From contig BCGQ01000005.1 of NCBI GenBank assembly GCA_001599355.1, forward strand, positions 810,222 to 874,221: 64,000 nt of DNA. The letters run 5' to 3'. Position 1 is the first letter of the stretch. Each line of letters begins with the position of its first letter. Below the pieces are notes generated by a model. The model saw only the letters and a program-made list of their open reading frames with translations, made no database searches and was not told the DNA's origin. Below, piece after piece: positions 1-11,392 of this stretch. Source of the stretch: Nakazawaea peltata. Its lineage: Eukaryota; Ascomycota; Pichiomycetes; Alaninales; Pachysolenaceae. The translations under genes and the position numbers were made by a program.

Positions 1-191
1 TTAGAGTGGCTGCTGGGTTGAGACCTTCAAGACATGGTGGTGTTAGAATTGAGAAAGAGATTGTAGAGGATGGTAAGGTTGTGATTCATAACTACGGAGC
101 TTCGGGCTACGGGTATCAGGCAGGATTTGGTATGGCTAATGATGCTACAGATTTACTTCTTAGTGAGATTTCTATGAGACTGAAATTGTAA
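1..191 (+). CDS. D-amino-acid oxidase, C-terminal fragment (5' end outside window)
   Basis: Only the last 62 or so codons are present. They carry the C-terminal signature of the FAD-dependent D-amino-acid/D-aspartate oxidase family: the 'GLRPSRHGGVRIE' segment, whose Arg binds the substrate carboxylate, and a later 'HNYGASGYGYQAGFG' segment that contacts FAD. These enzymes oxidatively deaminate D-amino acids in peroxisomes. The last four codons are AGA CTG AAA TTG. With the standard code the protein ends RLKL, a weak signal; with CTG = Ala it ends RAKL, and AKL is a canonical type 1 peroxisomal targeting signal. Substrate preference (neutral or acidic D-amino acids) cannot be judged from this fragment. 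The true start lies upstream of base 1. Confidence 0.85.
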   Translation, partial: RVAAGLRPSRHGGVRIEKEIVEDGKVVIHNYGASGYGYQAGFGMANDATDLLLSEISMRLKL

Positions 192-1031
192 GCAGATAGA
201 CAGGCAAACATACACGCAATGGTATTTTTCGTGACATGAATAAACTTTTTCTTCGTTGTGAAGTCATTCTAATTGATCTTGTAAGGAAGGAAGTGACGCA
301 ATCGACGCACCACAACAATAATATTTTCTTTAATTGTGTAATATTCTAATTGATAATTGATAATTGATAATTTGTAATTTCTAGTTCTGTGTGCGTTAAT
401 TGATAAGGTGATACGGTAGGGTATAGGGGTAGGGGTAGGGGTAAGGGTAGGGATGGGAAAATAAATGAAAGGGGTGGAGGGCTGGAGGGCTGGAGGGATG
501 GTGATAGTGATCTATATATTCGTATCTACAATTGATGGTAATACAATAATAAGATTAGTAGTAAAGGTCTTACAGAGGCACCAATATTTCTTTACCCGTG
601 CCACCCCACATCCACTCCTTCTTAATCCCACCCACCATTTAATCCCACCTCTTTTTCTTGTTTCACCCCTTTTAGATTTTTTATCCTTTTTACCTTTTTC
701 TCTCTTCTCACCTTTTCACCCCTTTTCTCCTTCTGCTTTACCCTTTTCTCCTTTTCTGCTTGCCTCTCCTTTCTCCTTTCTCCTTTCTCCTTTTTCCTTT
801 TTCCTTCCCCTTCTACCTCTCCTTTTCCCTACATTTTCGTTCCTTTTCTTCCCCCTTTAATTTCCGTCTCCAAATTTTCCCTCTCTTCTCTCCGGATCGT
901 GCAAAAATCAAATTTTTTAAATCGATCCATCTCTCAATTCACAAATCAACACTTCAATCATAGAGCGCTGGACGCCATACTGAGATCCAAATCTCCACCC
1001 TTCCACATTACACTGTCATTGGATCGTGATA
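192..1031. other. Intergenic: oxidase 3' end to SOG2 promoter
   Basis: No gene is seen in these 840 bases. There is a G-rich run at 419-457 (separate entry) and then a pyrimidine-rich tract from about 590 to 890, made of repeated CTCCTTT-like units, on the sense strand just upstream of SOG2. Two open frames here, at 465-860 and 760-963, translate into Pro/Ser/Phe/Leu-only low complexity and are not credible genes. Confidence 0.7.
419..457 (+). repeat. G-rich telomere-like run (GGGGTA units), G-quadruplex candidate
   Basis: Seven runs of three or four G lie within about 39 bases, separated mostly by TA, TAA or AT. The core is three GGGGTA units followed by GGGTA and GGGAT variants. Loops of two to three bases favour a stable G-quadruplex, and the sequence also resembles yeast telomeric or Tbf1/Rap1-type binding DNA. 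It lies about 575 bp upstream of the SOG2 ATG and 230 bp past the oxidase stop. The function is not known. Confidence 0.6.
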
Positions 1032-3701
1032 ATGTCGCTCAATACCGCTAATTCCGGCGCTAACTCAAGCGCCATAACTAGCGCCAATACCGCCATCACC
1101 GCCCCTACAAACGTGCCCAAACAATCTTCACGTACCAAATTACTTCATCACGTCACCGAAGAACTCTCAAAAATAGAGTCCCTCCCGATAGATGAGCGCG
1201 AGCTCAACTTGCTGGACATGAACATAGTCTCAATACCACTGGAAGTAATAGAACTTCTCAGAGATAACGTATCGAAGCTTTTATTACACAGTAATTTGAT
1301 CCCTCAGATCCCCAATTTCTTCAACCAATTGACCACTTTGAAGTATCTCGACTTGCATGCGAATAGACTCACCGAGTTCCCGCAACTGATCTGCCATCTT
1401 ACCGGCTTGGAAGTATTGGATCTTAGTGGGAATCAGATCAAAAAACTCTCCCTCAATTTGGGTAATATGACAAATTTACAGCTCTTGAACATCAAAGATA
1501 ACAAAATTGAGTACTTGCCATCTTCAATTTTGGAGCTCTCCAATTTGAAAGTGTTAGAATTGGGTGAAAATCCATTGATTCAGCCCTCTTTACAACAAAT
1601 TTCAGAATTTAAGAAGAGTTCTAAAGATTGGATCGAGAAATTGAAGATTTATTTGCATGAAAACGGGAAAAGTATAGACAAGAAGATTCAGGAGGTTGAT
1701 CGTAATAACTCTGTCGATCACCATATCTCCAGTAAAGCTGCTAAACGGATGGGTTTCATCGTCAATAAGAAACCTTCACAGGGATCCATTCCTTCTACTG
1801 AGGAAGAGATCCGGTCACTGCTGCAATTGCAGATGGAAAACAACAACAAAAACTTACACCAACATTCCTTATCACAGCCAGATTTAATGAAGCCCAATAA
1901 TACTTCACCAATCACACCTTTAACTGGTACCAGACTGAGATCAAGAGCTCTGACTGTATCACTCAGAGAAGGAGCTCAAAGTGCGGCCGATATTCCCGTC
2001 CTTCTTCCGCCAATGGAAGAGGTCAAAGAGGAATCGGAACAACGTAGTTCTGCTTATTTCAAGAGACTCTCTGTCTTACCAGAGGTTAAGAAACCAAAGG
2101 ATGCCACTATCATTGGAGTCTCCCGTAAATTATTGTACATTTTCACCCAATTGCACTCGAATGTGAACAAAATCACCATGTTCTGTTCCAACAAAAAGGT
2201 TTCCATGCAAATTAACAGTCATCTTTCATCACTGAGAGAAACAATTGACCAGTTTATTGAGGTTTTAGAAGAATTGGAGAGAGTTAAACCGGCTGAAAAA
2301 TCCGTAGACAAACTCGTTCATTACATTTCGGATTCTTTGACAATCTACAAATCATTAATGAAGTATTTCCAAGAGAATCTGAGTGAATTTTTCAGTAATG
2401 TCGACGTGTGTTTCATCAGGTCTCTTTATTTGAATATGTTTGGTTCATTTATGGAGTTATTTAATGCCTCCAAAATCTTGTATCCTGATTTGACGGTATC
2501 TCCAACGGAACAAAAGCTCGTGAGGGGGTCTGTTGCCGAATCTTCAAGCTCAAATATCGCTTCAATAATGACACTGACTCAATCTCATCTTCCGCCACTG
2601 CCAATATCTCATAATCCAAGCTCCGGTCAACCTAACTTACGTATCGATACCGCTATGCTGCAACAACTGATGGGACAAGGAGGTGCTCCGATTATCCAAT
2701 CGGCTCAACAACCTCCAACTCAAGTCAGCGATGAAAGATTGTTGGAAAGTGTTTATAATGCTACATCAGCAGCTCAAATTGTTTTCAGTCAGTTGACTAA
2801 TGCTATTAATAAGACAGCTTGGCATAATGTGGCACAACAAGAGCAACAGCAACAGCAACAACAGACCTCTGGAGGGGCGGAAACTGATCCAAATGATCCA
2901 AACATCTCTGATAATGCTTCTTCCACTACAGCATCGTCTATCAACTCCACAATGACTGCCTCTACAGCTGCTACCGACCTGAGCTCCACCGCCTCCAAAG
3001 AAATTGTGACCACCAAGGTCAAAGAACTTACAAGCATTTGTGTCAGTGCCATTGAAAGTACGAAGACCCTCAAAAACTCCCTCCACATAGTAAGCACCAC
3101 TATCCCCCAACAACAAGATAAGCTCAAGTTCTATAAAGATACCAATCTGTTCTTGAAATCGATCATCAATATCTTGAATACGACCAAACTGTCCATCAAA
3201 GATTTACCGATCTTGAACGAATTGAGACCAAGTTTACTGCTGTTGACCAAACTGACAAAGGATGTCACTATCATGTTGGAAAGTAGCACTTTCAAAGCGG
3301 TTTATATAAGTCTGCATCAACTGCCACAGACTCTGCCTTTACAATCGTCACAATCTCAAGCGCAATTACCCGAAGATCATCATTACCATCCTTCACTACC
3401 TCAGTCTGCAGTTACTTCCCATCCCCCTCCATTATCGTCGATTCCATCCTTTGCACTGTTCCCGTCGTTCCATCACCAACATAATACACCGTCATCGATT
3501 GCGGCAGGTCTTCCTCCGGTGACTACACCACTTGTAGCACTGCTTGGAAATGCTCAACTGCAACTGGTTATGCCATCGGGGACTCCATCACAACAGCTGC
3601 CTGGTACTAGTCCAATTAACTCGGTTCATAATATCCAACCTAACCCATTTGATGCTGTGTTCGCAAAGACTAATGATGATAAACATCATACCAATACATA
3701 A
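1032..3701 (+). CDS. SOG2: Leucine-rich-repeat protein of the RAM signalling network (Sog2)
   Basis: An 889-residue protein with leucine-rich repeats at roughly residues 55-185 (units such as 'LKYLDLHANRLTEFP' and 'LEVLDLSGNQIKKL'), followed by a long helical and low-complexity region that includes a Gln-rich run near residue 600. This is the layout of Sog2, the LRR subunit that binds the Kic1 kinase in the RAM/MOR network (with Hym1, Cbk1-Mob2 and Tao3) controlling polarity and Ace2-driven daughter-cell separation. The first ATG in frame is at 1032; the frame is open two codons further but without an ATG. The repeat scaffold leucines are written TTG, CTC, CTT or TTA. In-frame CTGs fall at variable, often small-residue positions, which fits CTG = Ala. 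The RAM target CTS1 lies 30 kb away in this window. Confidence 0.85.
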   Translation: MSLNTANSGANSSAITSANTAITAPTNVPKQSSRTKLLHHVTEELSKIESLPIDERELNLLDMNIVSIPLEVIELLRDNVSKLLLHSNLIPQIPNFFNQLTTLKYLDLHANRLTEFPQLICHLTGLEVLDLSGNQIKKLSLNLGNMTNLQLLNIKDNKIEYLPSSILELSNLKVLELGENPLIQPSLQQISEFKKSSKDWIEKLKIYLHENGKSIDKKIQEVDRNNSVDHHISSKAAKRMGFIVNKKPSQGSIPSTEEEIRSLLQLQMENNNKNLHQHSLSQPDLMKPNNTSPITPLTGTRLRSRALTVSLREGAQSAADIPVLLPPMEEVKEESEQRSSAYFKRLSVLPEVKKPKDATIIGVSRKLLYIFTQLHSNVNKITMFCSNKKVSMQINSHLSSLRETIDQFIEVLEELERVKPAEKSVDKLVHYISDSLTIYKSLMKYFQENLSEFFSNVDVCFIRSLYLNMFGSFMELFNASKILYPDLTVSPTEQKLVRGSVAESSSSNIASIMTLTQSHLPPLPISHNPSSGQPNLRIDTAMLQQLMGQGGAPIIQSAQQPPTQVSDERLLESVYNATSAAQIVFSQLTNAINKTAWHNVAQQEQQQQQQQTSGGAETDPNDPNISDNASSTTASSINSTMTASTAATDLSSTASKEIVTTKVKELTSICVSAIESTKTLKNSLHIVSTTIPQQQDKLKFYKDTNLFLKSIINILNTTKLSIKDLPILNELRPSLLLLTKLTKDVTIMLESSTFKAVYISLHQLPQTLPLQSSQSQAQLPEDHHYHPSLPQSAVTSHPPPLSSIPSFALFPSFHHQHNTPSSIAAGLPPVTTPLVALLGNAQLQLVMPSGTPSQQLPGTSPINSVHNIQPNPFDAVFAKTNDDKHHTNT

Positions 3702-3809
3702 GCATAAGAAACCTCATTCATTAAATAAATGTAGTTCGTGTCTCTGCCTACCTCTACCTACCTCTACCTACCTACACTTCTGTCTATCATCATGCTATTT
3801 ATTTACAAG

Positions 3810-5756
<1,947 letters not shown>

Positions 5757-6701
5757 ATGTCATTCGAAATTGATTGGGATAAGATCACAAGCGATGCCCG
5801 TCTCAACTCACAGATTCGTGATCTCATGAATGATCATATTCAAAATCTTTCCCTCCCCTCATATCTCAGTCAGTTAAGTGTCACCAACTTTTCTTTGGGC
5901 CCGGTCCCACCTGAGATCACTATCCGACATATAGGTAATCCATTTGACGAGTTCTATCGACCAGATGTGATAAATGAGCGCCGTTCCACCCCAACGTTAG
6001 ATGCATACATGGCCAACCATGATAATACAATCAAAAAGAGTGATTCAGACATCCAATTCACAGTGGAGCTCAATTTCCAGAGCGAGTTGTACATTGAGAT
6101 GGAGACTAACTTACTTTTAAACTATCCTTCGGCCAATTTCATATCATTGCCGATCAAATTGAAGTTCACAGGGTTGGCAATCCATTCCTTACTGGCAATG
6201 TCCATGATAGGTAAGAAATTTTACCTCTCTTTCTTATACGATATAGATGATGATGAGCAGCTGCAAGCTCAGGGCCCACCACAATCGCTGACTCTTCCTC
6301 CAAATGAAGATCTCTTCCCTTCAGCAACTAGCAGATCTAATTCATATATGGGATCTGTGCCGCTTAATTATAGTGCCCCGTTGCTGAACTTTTCCTCGGC
6401 ACCTTTATCAGCTAACTCCTCTTCTAGTGGGACCAAATCTAACGACCGCATAGATATCATCAAAAGATTGAAGATTGAGAGTGAAGTGGGGAAACAGTCA
6501 AGTGAGATTGATGGTTCGATTTTGAGAAATATCGGGAAAATCGAGAAATTCCTTGTTGAGTTACTTAAGGATTGGGTGGTAAGTGAGCTTGCGTGGCCCA
6601 GCTGGATTGAGCTTGATTTTGATGAGAGTGAGGAGAGTGAAGATGAGAGTGAGGAATCGACTTCACAGAGCACAGATCCTGGTCAGACCACTACAGTGTG
6701 A
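5757..6701 (+). CDS. MDM12: ERMES subunit Mdm12
   Basis: A 314-residue protein starting 'MSFEIDWDKITSD' and carrying the conserved early segment 'VTNFSLGPVPPEITIRHIGNPFDEFY' (18 of these residues are near-invariant in the family). It is a single SMP lipid-transfer domain across almost the whole length. Mdm12 bridges Mmm1 on the ER and Mdm10/Mdm34 on the outer mitochondrial membrane in the ERMES tether, which moves phospholipids and anchors mitochondria. Residues about 165-230 form a Ser/Pro/Asn-rich insert, a place where length varies among yeasts. The C-terminus is an acidic Glu/Asp/Ser tail. No membrane segment is present, as expected. Confidence 0.93.
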   Translation: MSFEIDWDKITSDARLNSQIRDLMNDHIQNLSLPSYLSQLSVTNFSLGPVPPEITIRHIGNPFDEFYRPDVINERRSTPTLDAYMANHDNTIKKSDSDIQFTVELNFQSELYIEMETNLLLNYPSANFISLPIKLKFTGLAIHSLLAMSMIGKKFYLSFLYDIDDDEQLQAQGPPQSLTLPPNEDLFPSATSRSNSYMGSVPLNYSAPLLNFSSAPLSANSSSSGTKSNDRIDIIKRLKIESEVGKQSSEIDGSILRNIGKIEKFLVELLKDWVVSELAWPSWIELDFDESEESEDESEESTSQSTDPGQTTTV

Positions 6702-7306
6702 GTATTGTGTCTACCTCTGCCTCTAGGTCCCTCTCGCTACTTCACATCATTCCCTCACTCCTGATATGCCCTCTCATATAATATCATAACACCATCAGAG
6801 ATGGTTCCTAAGAATAACATCATTACACCAGCTGGCAATCAACGCACATCTGCGTACCCCTAAAAATAGAACATCATAACACCAATTTTCCATACTACTG
6901 ACGATCCTACAGTTTGGTTCACTAATTTCTTAAAAATCGCATATAGCTCCTTATATATCTTGTAAATACATCTTGTTCTCTCATATACACCCCTCATTGC
7001 CTCCCCCTCGATTCTTCTCACTTCTTCTCACTCCTCCTCACCTCTCGTCACCCCGCCCCCCTTTTCACTCCCCACCTTAAAACCGTTATCTTTTCCATCT
7101 CCCAAAATCTCTGCAGAAAAAAAAAGGAGAAATCGGGATTGAGTTAGATTGGACGCCGATGATCGGATAATCCTTAGGACGTGCATAAATACCGGGAGAA
7201 TCCAGATCTGTTCAGTATAAGAGGTGTCAGAATCGTCAAAATCGTCAGAGCCTCTTAGAAAGCTTAATTGGATTGATAAAATTATCATACAAATTCCTTT
7301 ATTTTA
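6702..7306. other. Intergenic between MDM12 and the JID1-like gene
   Basis: About 600 bases with no credible gene. The segment is AT-rich with a pyrimidine-rich block near 7000-7080. An opposite-strand open frame at 7028-7288 has no recognisable motif and overlaps the expected promoter of the downstream gene; I treat it as chance. Confidence 0.5.
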
Positions 7307-8164
7307 ATGTGGGGCTCCAGATCTCCTTTATATTGCTTTCATGCCAGACGATGGGCGTCTCATTTCGCCCAACAACCGGATCATTATAAGGTGTTAGGTA
7401 TTACATCTTCACTGAGTGAGGCCGAAATCAAGAAACTGTATCGTCGGTTGTCCAAGAAATATCACCCGGATTTGAACTCGTCGCTCCCCGCAGAACAACT
7501 CAAGCAAAATAGTGAGTCGTTCATCGAGATCACCAAGAGTTATGAAGTATTGTCGGATAAAAAAGCGCGCCAACTGTACGATAGTCGGGGTCAAAGTAAT
7601 GGACTGGGTGGATTCTCGTCTCAACTGCTGTACAACAGTCTGAAACGACAAGAATTTCATAGACAATACTACGGATCTAATAGCAACAGTATGAGATCAA
7701 GTGGGTTGAATAGATCACGTAACAGGGTTCACAGAAACCCAGGGACTACCAGTAATAAATTTAGCTCTATTTTCACAGGAGAATTCAGAGATCATTCTCG
7801 AGTCAACGATGTGCCCCATTTCGACTACGATAAGCATTTACAGAAGAATATCAATGTCGATAAAAGATATTCACAGACACAGACCTTCAAAAATGCCAAC
7901 TATATGTTACATTTCATCAGGACATATGATCCACAGGAAGTTTCATTCGAGAATTCGAGACCTGAAACCCTGAAATACAAACCAAGACCTCCTCAACAAG
8001 ACAAATCTTCAGGTAAACGCTCATATTCTTCATATAATCACACCAAAACTTTCCAGGATGAGGTCCTGGAGGAAGCTGCTACTGCTTATCAAACCAAACT
8101 GAAACTACTTGCCACGGTGATTTCTGTCTTCAGTATTTCGTATTATGTTAGTTCCGATGAATAA
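7307..8164 (+). CDS. JID1: Mitochondrial J-domain protein, JID1-like
   Basis: A 285-residue protein. A basic, Arg-rich N-terminus (about residues 1-20) looks like a mitochondrial presequence. A J domain spans about residues 25-92, with the Hsp70-stimulating HPD tripeptide at 53-55 and the helix IV remnant 'YEVLSDKKARQLYDS'. The middle is low complexity and basic. A hydrophobic stretch close to the C-terminus (about 264-281) may anchor the protein in a membrane. There is no Gly/Phe region or zinc domain, so it is a class III J protein. Length and layout best match yeast Jid1, a mitochondrial J protein of poorly defined role. Assignment to JID1 rather than another class III J protein is inference. 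Confidence 0.7.
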   Translation: MWGSRSPLYCFHARRWASHFAQQPDHYKVLGITSSLSEAEIKKLYRRLSKKYHPDLNSSLPAEQLKQNSESFIEITKSYEVLSDKKARQLYDSRGQSNGLGGFSSQLLYNSLKRQEFHRQYYGSNSNSMRSSGLNRSRNRVHRNPGTTSNKFSSIFTGEFRDHSRVNDVPHFDYDKHLQKNINVDKRYSQTQTFKNANYMLHFIRTYDPQEVSFENSRPETLKYKPRPPQQDKSSGKRSYSSYNHTKTFQDEVLEEAATAYQTKLKLLATVISVFSISYYVSSDE

Positions 8165-8561
8165 TGATCAATTTTTATGATTTCCATATCTTTAACTCTT
8201 TGCTTTGATAAGATATATTTTTTATATCTTCTATTTGTAGCTTAAAAATGAGACGTAGTTAAAACGGAAAAGAAACAATCACCTTAATTCTATGAAAAGT
8301 TTACACAAACCTACCAAATTCAAACAGAAATGATACCGACCCTCTCCAGACATATCCAAACACCTAAACCACTTAAATACCCCCTTCCTCCCACTATTCC
8401 AACCATCTCCTAATCCCATCTACCTCATCTCATCTTAACCCCTCGAAAATTCATAAGTTGCTAAGTCAACACTTCTCGAGCCCAAACAAACCACAAAAGG
8501 CTCTTCACAGAGGAGATGAGAAGAGCCGATAACGCAAGACGGTTCAGTATAAGCAATTAGA
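8165..8561. other. Intergenic between the JID1-like gene and SWT1
   Basis: About 400 bases with no gene seen. Sequence is AT-rich next to the upstream stop and pyrimidine-rich near 8340-8440. Nothing specific is recognised. Confidence 0.4.
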
Positions 8562-9998
8562 ATGACACTGCTTCCCTCAATATACTCTAAAGAAGGTTTA
8601 AGTGAGCTGGACTCGAAAAAATTCATCACTGTGGGCTATGAACGTTCTAACGACGGTAAAACTTTAGAGCTTCGAATCAAAGAGCGGTCTGACCATTTGC
8701 AGAAGGGGCAAAGGAGGTCATCTGAGCATGGAAATGATGACCTTGACACAGACGTGATGATGGTGGGTGCTGAAAATGAAGAAGAGGTTCAGACAATCGC
8801 GGATTTTGCCTCCAAACAGAGACTGATGCCTACGGCTGAGCCAGATCATGACGTTGAAATTTCCATGCTCATCGATGAAAGTATCCCATCGTATATTCCT
8901 CCTCAAAGGACTATTTTCTTGGTAATTGACACGAATTTCATTCTCTCACACTTGGATATCATCGATGAGCTCGTAAATTTGCATTCAAAGTTCAATGGTC
9001 TGTATCAATTGATCCTTCCAAGGACTACTATTCAAGAATTAGATGGGTTGAAGAGCTCATCTAGAGAGTCTCAAGAGAACAAAGATAAACAAGGAATATC
9101 GAGACACTCAATTCTGGCTTTACTGAGATGGGCCAATGATTGGTGTTATTCCAAATTGCTGGCATCAAATCCCCTGATCCGTGGACAAAAAGTTGATGAA
9201 CGTTTGGACTTTTCTACTCGTAAAGATGATTCTATTTTGGACTGCTGTTTATATTGGCAGAAACAATATCCTAGTAATTTGGTGATATTGATGTCAAATG
9301 ATAAGAACTTCTGTTTAAAGCTGTTGACGAATAACATATTGACCATCAGTTATCGTCCCCAAATGAGTGCCTCTTTAATAGCAGAGACTATAATCAAGGA
9401 AAATATAGCAAGGGGTAACCAGCAACCGGGGGCCACCGGAAATATATATGAAACTCAGCCTGAAATTCAACATATCAGCGATGAAAATGATATAGACATC
9501 GATATTGACACCTATTCCAACCCAATTTCCACCGAAACTACTTTTGATCCACCCAAACTGCACGAGAATCCGTACCATATCAAAGTAGCTGATAATTCCA
9601 CCCTGATAAATCTTGTTTATGAAGAAATAGAAACCTTACTACGCTCACTGGTCGATAAGATCATGAGAGATATCTACGAGGAGGATATTAACCTCATAGA
9701 CTACGAACCACCTACAAATATGCTGGATGTTTTCAGCGTTTTGACTCGATATTGGATCTCGAGTTTCCTGGGTAAGATCCACTCGGTAAACTTTCTAAGA
9801 GACTTCGATACCCGCAAAGGAGGTCAAGATAAAGGTAAATTCATCAGGAAGCCTGCCAATGCTGATGCCTTGCAAAAATTTGCTGCCTTCTGGATGTCTG
9901 TACTTAACGATCTCTACAAAGATAAATCACCTAAAGATCAAGATGCATTGAAAATGTTGATCAGCAGATGGAATGATGTGATCAGCCAGATGTCTTAA
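8562..9998 (+). CDS. SWT1: PIN-domain RNA endonuclease Swt1
   Basis: A 478-residue protein with a PIN nuclease domain at about residues 120-275. The acidic active-site residues sit in 'FLVIDTNFILSHLDII' (first Asp), 'LPRTTIQELDGLKSS' (Glu/Asp), 'DDSILDCCLYWQ' and 'LMSNDKNFCLKL'. A helical C-terminal domain follows. Swt1 is a nuclear endonuclease that removes defective mRNPs at the nuclear pore and acts with TREX and transcription. The baker's yeast protein is about 460 residues with the same order of parts. The gene is tail-to-tail with NEJ1; stops are only 26 bp apart. Confidence 0.88.
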   Translation: MTLLPSIYSKEGLSELDSKKFITVGYERSNDGKTLELRIKERSDHLQKGQRRSSEHGNDDLDTDVMMVGAENEEEVQTIADFASKQRLMPTAEPDHDVEISMLIDESIPSYIPPQRTIFLVIDTNFILSHLDIIDELVNLHSKFNGLYQLILPRTTIQELDGLKSSSRESQENKDKQGISRHSILALLRWANDWCYSKLLASNPLIRGQKVDERLDFSTRKDDSILDCCLYWQKQYPSNLVILMSNDKNFCLKLLTNNILTISYRPQMSASLIAETIIKENIARGNQQPGATGNIYETQPEIQHISDENDIDIDIDTYSNPISTETTFDPPKLHENPYHIKVADNSTLINLVYEEIETLLRSLVDKIMRDIYEEDINLIDYEPPTNMLDVFSVLTRYWISSFLGKIHSVNFLRDFDTRKGGQDKGKFIRKPANADALQKFAAFWMSVLNDLYKDKSPKDQDALKMLISRWNDVISQMS

Positions 9999-10024
9999 TT
10001 GTATATATTATGTAAAGTAAATAT

Positions 10025-11092
10025 CTAAAGAATTCTTGGGGCCTTTATTGGACTCGAGCTTCCAGCTTTTAGCTTTCTTTTACGATTTGGTGTAGAACCC
10101 CCACCTATCACACCAAAGACACGACGTCTTGAGGGGGAAGGGGATTGCAGCTGAGATTCCATTTCATCTCGAGTTCGTTTAGGAGAAACAGCCCTCACAG
10201 AAAGTGATGCTGGCGTCAATTTAGTGGATTTTTGTCTCAAGTCATCGAGATTTATGAATTCTGAATCGGGATTTTCCTCTGACTTAGTACTGAGGGTCAA
10301 AGATGAGGCTGTTGTCTGTGTAGAAGACCAGATATTGGGATCTGCAACAGTATCCTTGATACTAGTCCACACTTCATTGCCAGAAGATGCATTAGATTTC
10401 AACCTCGACTTCTCATAAACAGGTTCCACTCCCTTTTGAAATAACCCGTCTCTCAATAAACTAGACTTTGGGAAGATCCTACTCAAAGCCTTGTTAGACT
10501 TGACTCGATGCTCGAGGTCCACATGATTTTGAGACTCATCAGATGCCAGACTGCTCACATAAGAATTATTTAACTCTAAATAACTTTCTAATAAGATATC
10601 TATTATACGATCCTTGAGGATCAATTGCTTCTCAAACTCCTTCATAAGCCCTCGGGTGTTCCCGAGAGTACTGAATAGTTGAAATTTCAATTTCTGATCA
10701 AACTCATCACGAAGCGATTGCAGTTCTACATTTTTCAGCTCAAATTCCCATTTGAATGCTCTTCCTTTGAATGTATAATCCAATTTACAAACAAGTTTAC
10801 CCCCTCCCTCAATGATTTGGATACCCCTTTCTTCTGTAGTCGCGTCGATCAGATCTTTCAAGCTCTGTAAGAGTTCTACGACACCCTCTCCTTGGGAGAA
10901 TCCTCCTATATTCAATCTTTTCAACTTTCTCTCTATCTCCCAGGCCGTAACGGACTCCACATAGAGCCCTGAACTGGTCAAATCTGTCACAATGAAATGA
11001 TACTGTGCTTCTGAACTATCAATATGAATTCCATAGAGGTAATTTTGACCACCTCTATTCACATGACCCCATTTCTCGGGTATTACAATCAT
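10025..11092 (-). CDS. NEJ1: XLF/Nej1-type non-homologous end-joining factor
   Basis: A 355-residue protein from the first in-frame ATG at 11092; the frame is open five codons further without ATG. The N-terminal head has the XLF layout: 'WGHV..GGQNYLYGIHI', then 'YHFIVTDLTSSGLYVESV', which matches the VTDL(T)..W.E segment of XLF proteins. A helix 'LMKEFEKQLILKDRIIDILLESY' corresponds to the XLF stalk. The last 100 residues are disordered and end in a basic Arg/Lys motif ('NRKRKLKAGSS'), like the Ku- or Lif1-binding tails. Nej1 works with Dnl4-Lif1 and Ku in double-strand break ligation. Lif1/XRCC4 is the main alternative, but the VTDL head motif favours XLF. Confidence 0.72.
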   Translation of the reverse strand: MIVIPEKWGHVNRGGQNYLYGIHIDSSEAQYHFIVTDLTSSGLYVESVTAWEIERKLKRLNIGGFSQGEGVVELLQSLKDLIDATTEERGIQIIEGGGKLVCKLDYTFKGRAFKWEFELKNVELQSLRDEFDQKLKFQLFSTLGNTRGLMKEFEKQLILKDRIIDILLESYLELNNSYVSSLASDESQNHVDLEHRVKSNKALSRIFPKSSLLRDGLFQKGVEPVYEKSRLKSNASSGNEVWTSIKDTVADPNIWSSTQTTASSLTLSTKSEENPDSEFINLDDLRQKSTKLTPASLSVRAVSPKRTRDEMESQLQSPSPSRRRVFGVIGGGSTPNRKRKLKAGSSSPIKAPRIL

Positions 11093-11392
11093 TTTGGCAA
11101 TATTCACTTCAATTCTGTTCTTTGGCTCCTTTAGACACCACTATGTTCGCCAACACGTCTTAGTAGCATCCGCCATCTCCAAGATGGTATCTCAGCAATA
11201 TACAATATCTACAAGGGCATTATCAATATTGAGCAATATATCAATAAATTAATAGGGAAAATTATCAAAACTTAGCAATAAATCAATTTAATCATTGAAT
11301 ACTACACGAGCAATTTATCAATTTACTATCAAAGGTTATGAGCCTCCATCTACACTATCTTAGTAAATACAAATATTACAATTAATGTATAT
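11093..11392. other. NEJ1 promoter / SEY1 3' region with a triple A+T repeat
   Basis: Three degenerate 17-base copies of AGCAATWWATCAATWWA occur at 11232-11248, 11274-11290 and 11309-11325. They lie between the NEJ1 start and the SEY1 stop, so they could act in the NEJ1 promoter or the SEY1 3' UTR (both genes read leftward). No gene is seen. Confidence 0.5.

Noticed and set aside
465-963. Open frames of 131 and 67 codons upstream of SOG2
   Set aside because: They lie in a pyrimidine-rich tract and encode only Pro/Leu/Phe/Ser runs, in two frames at once.
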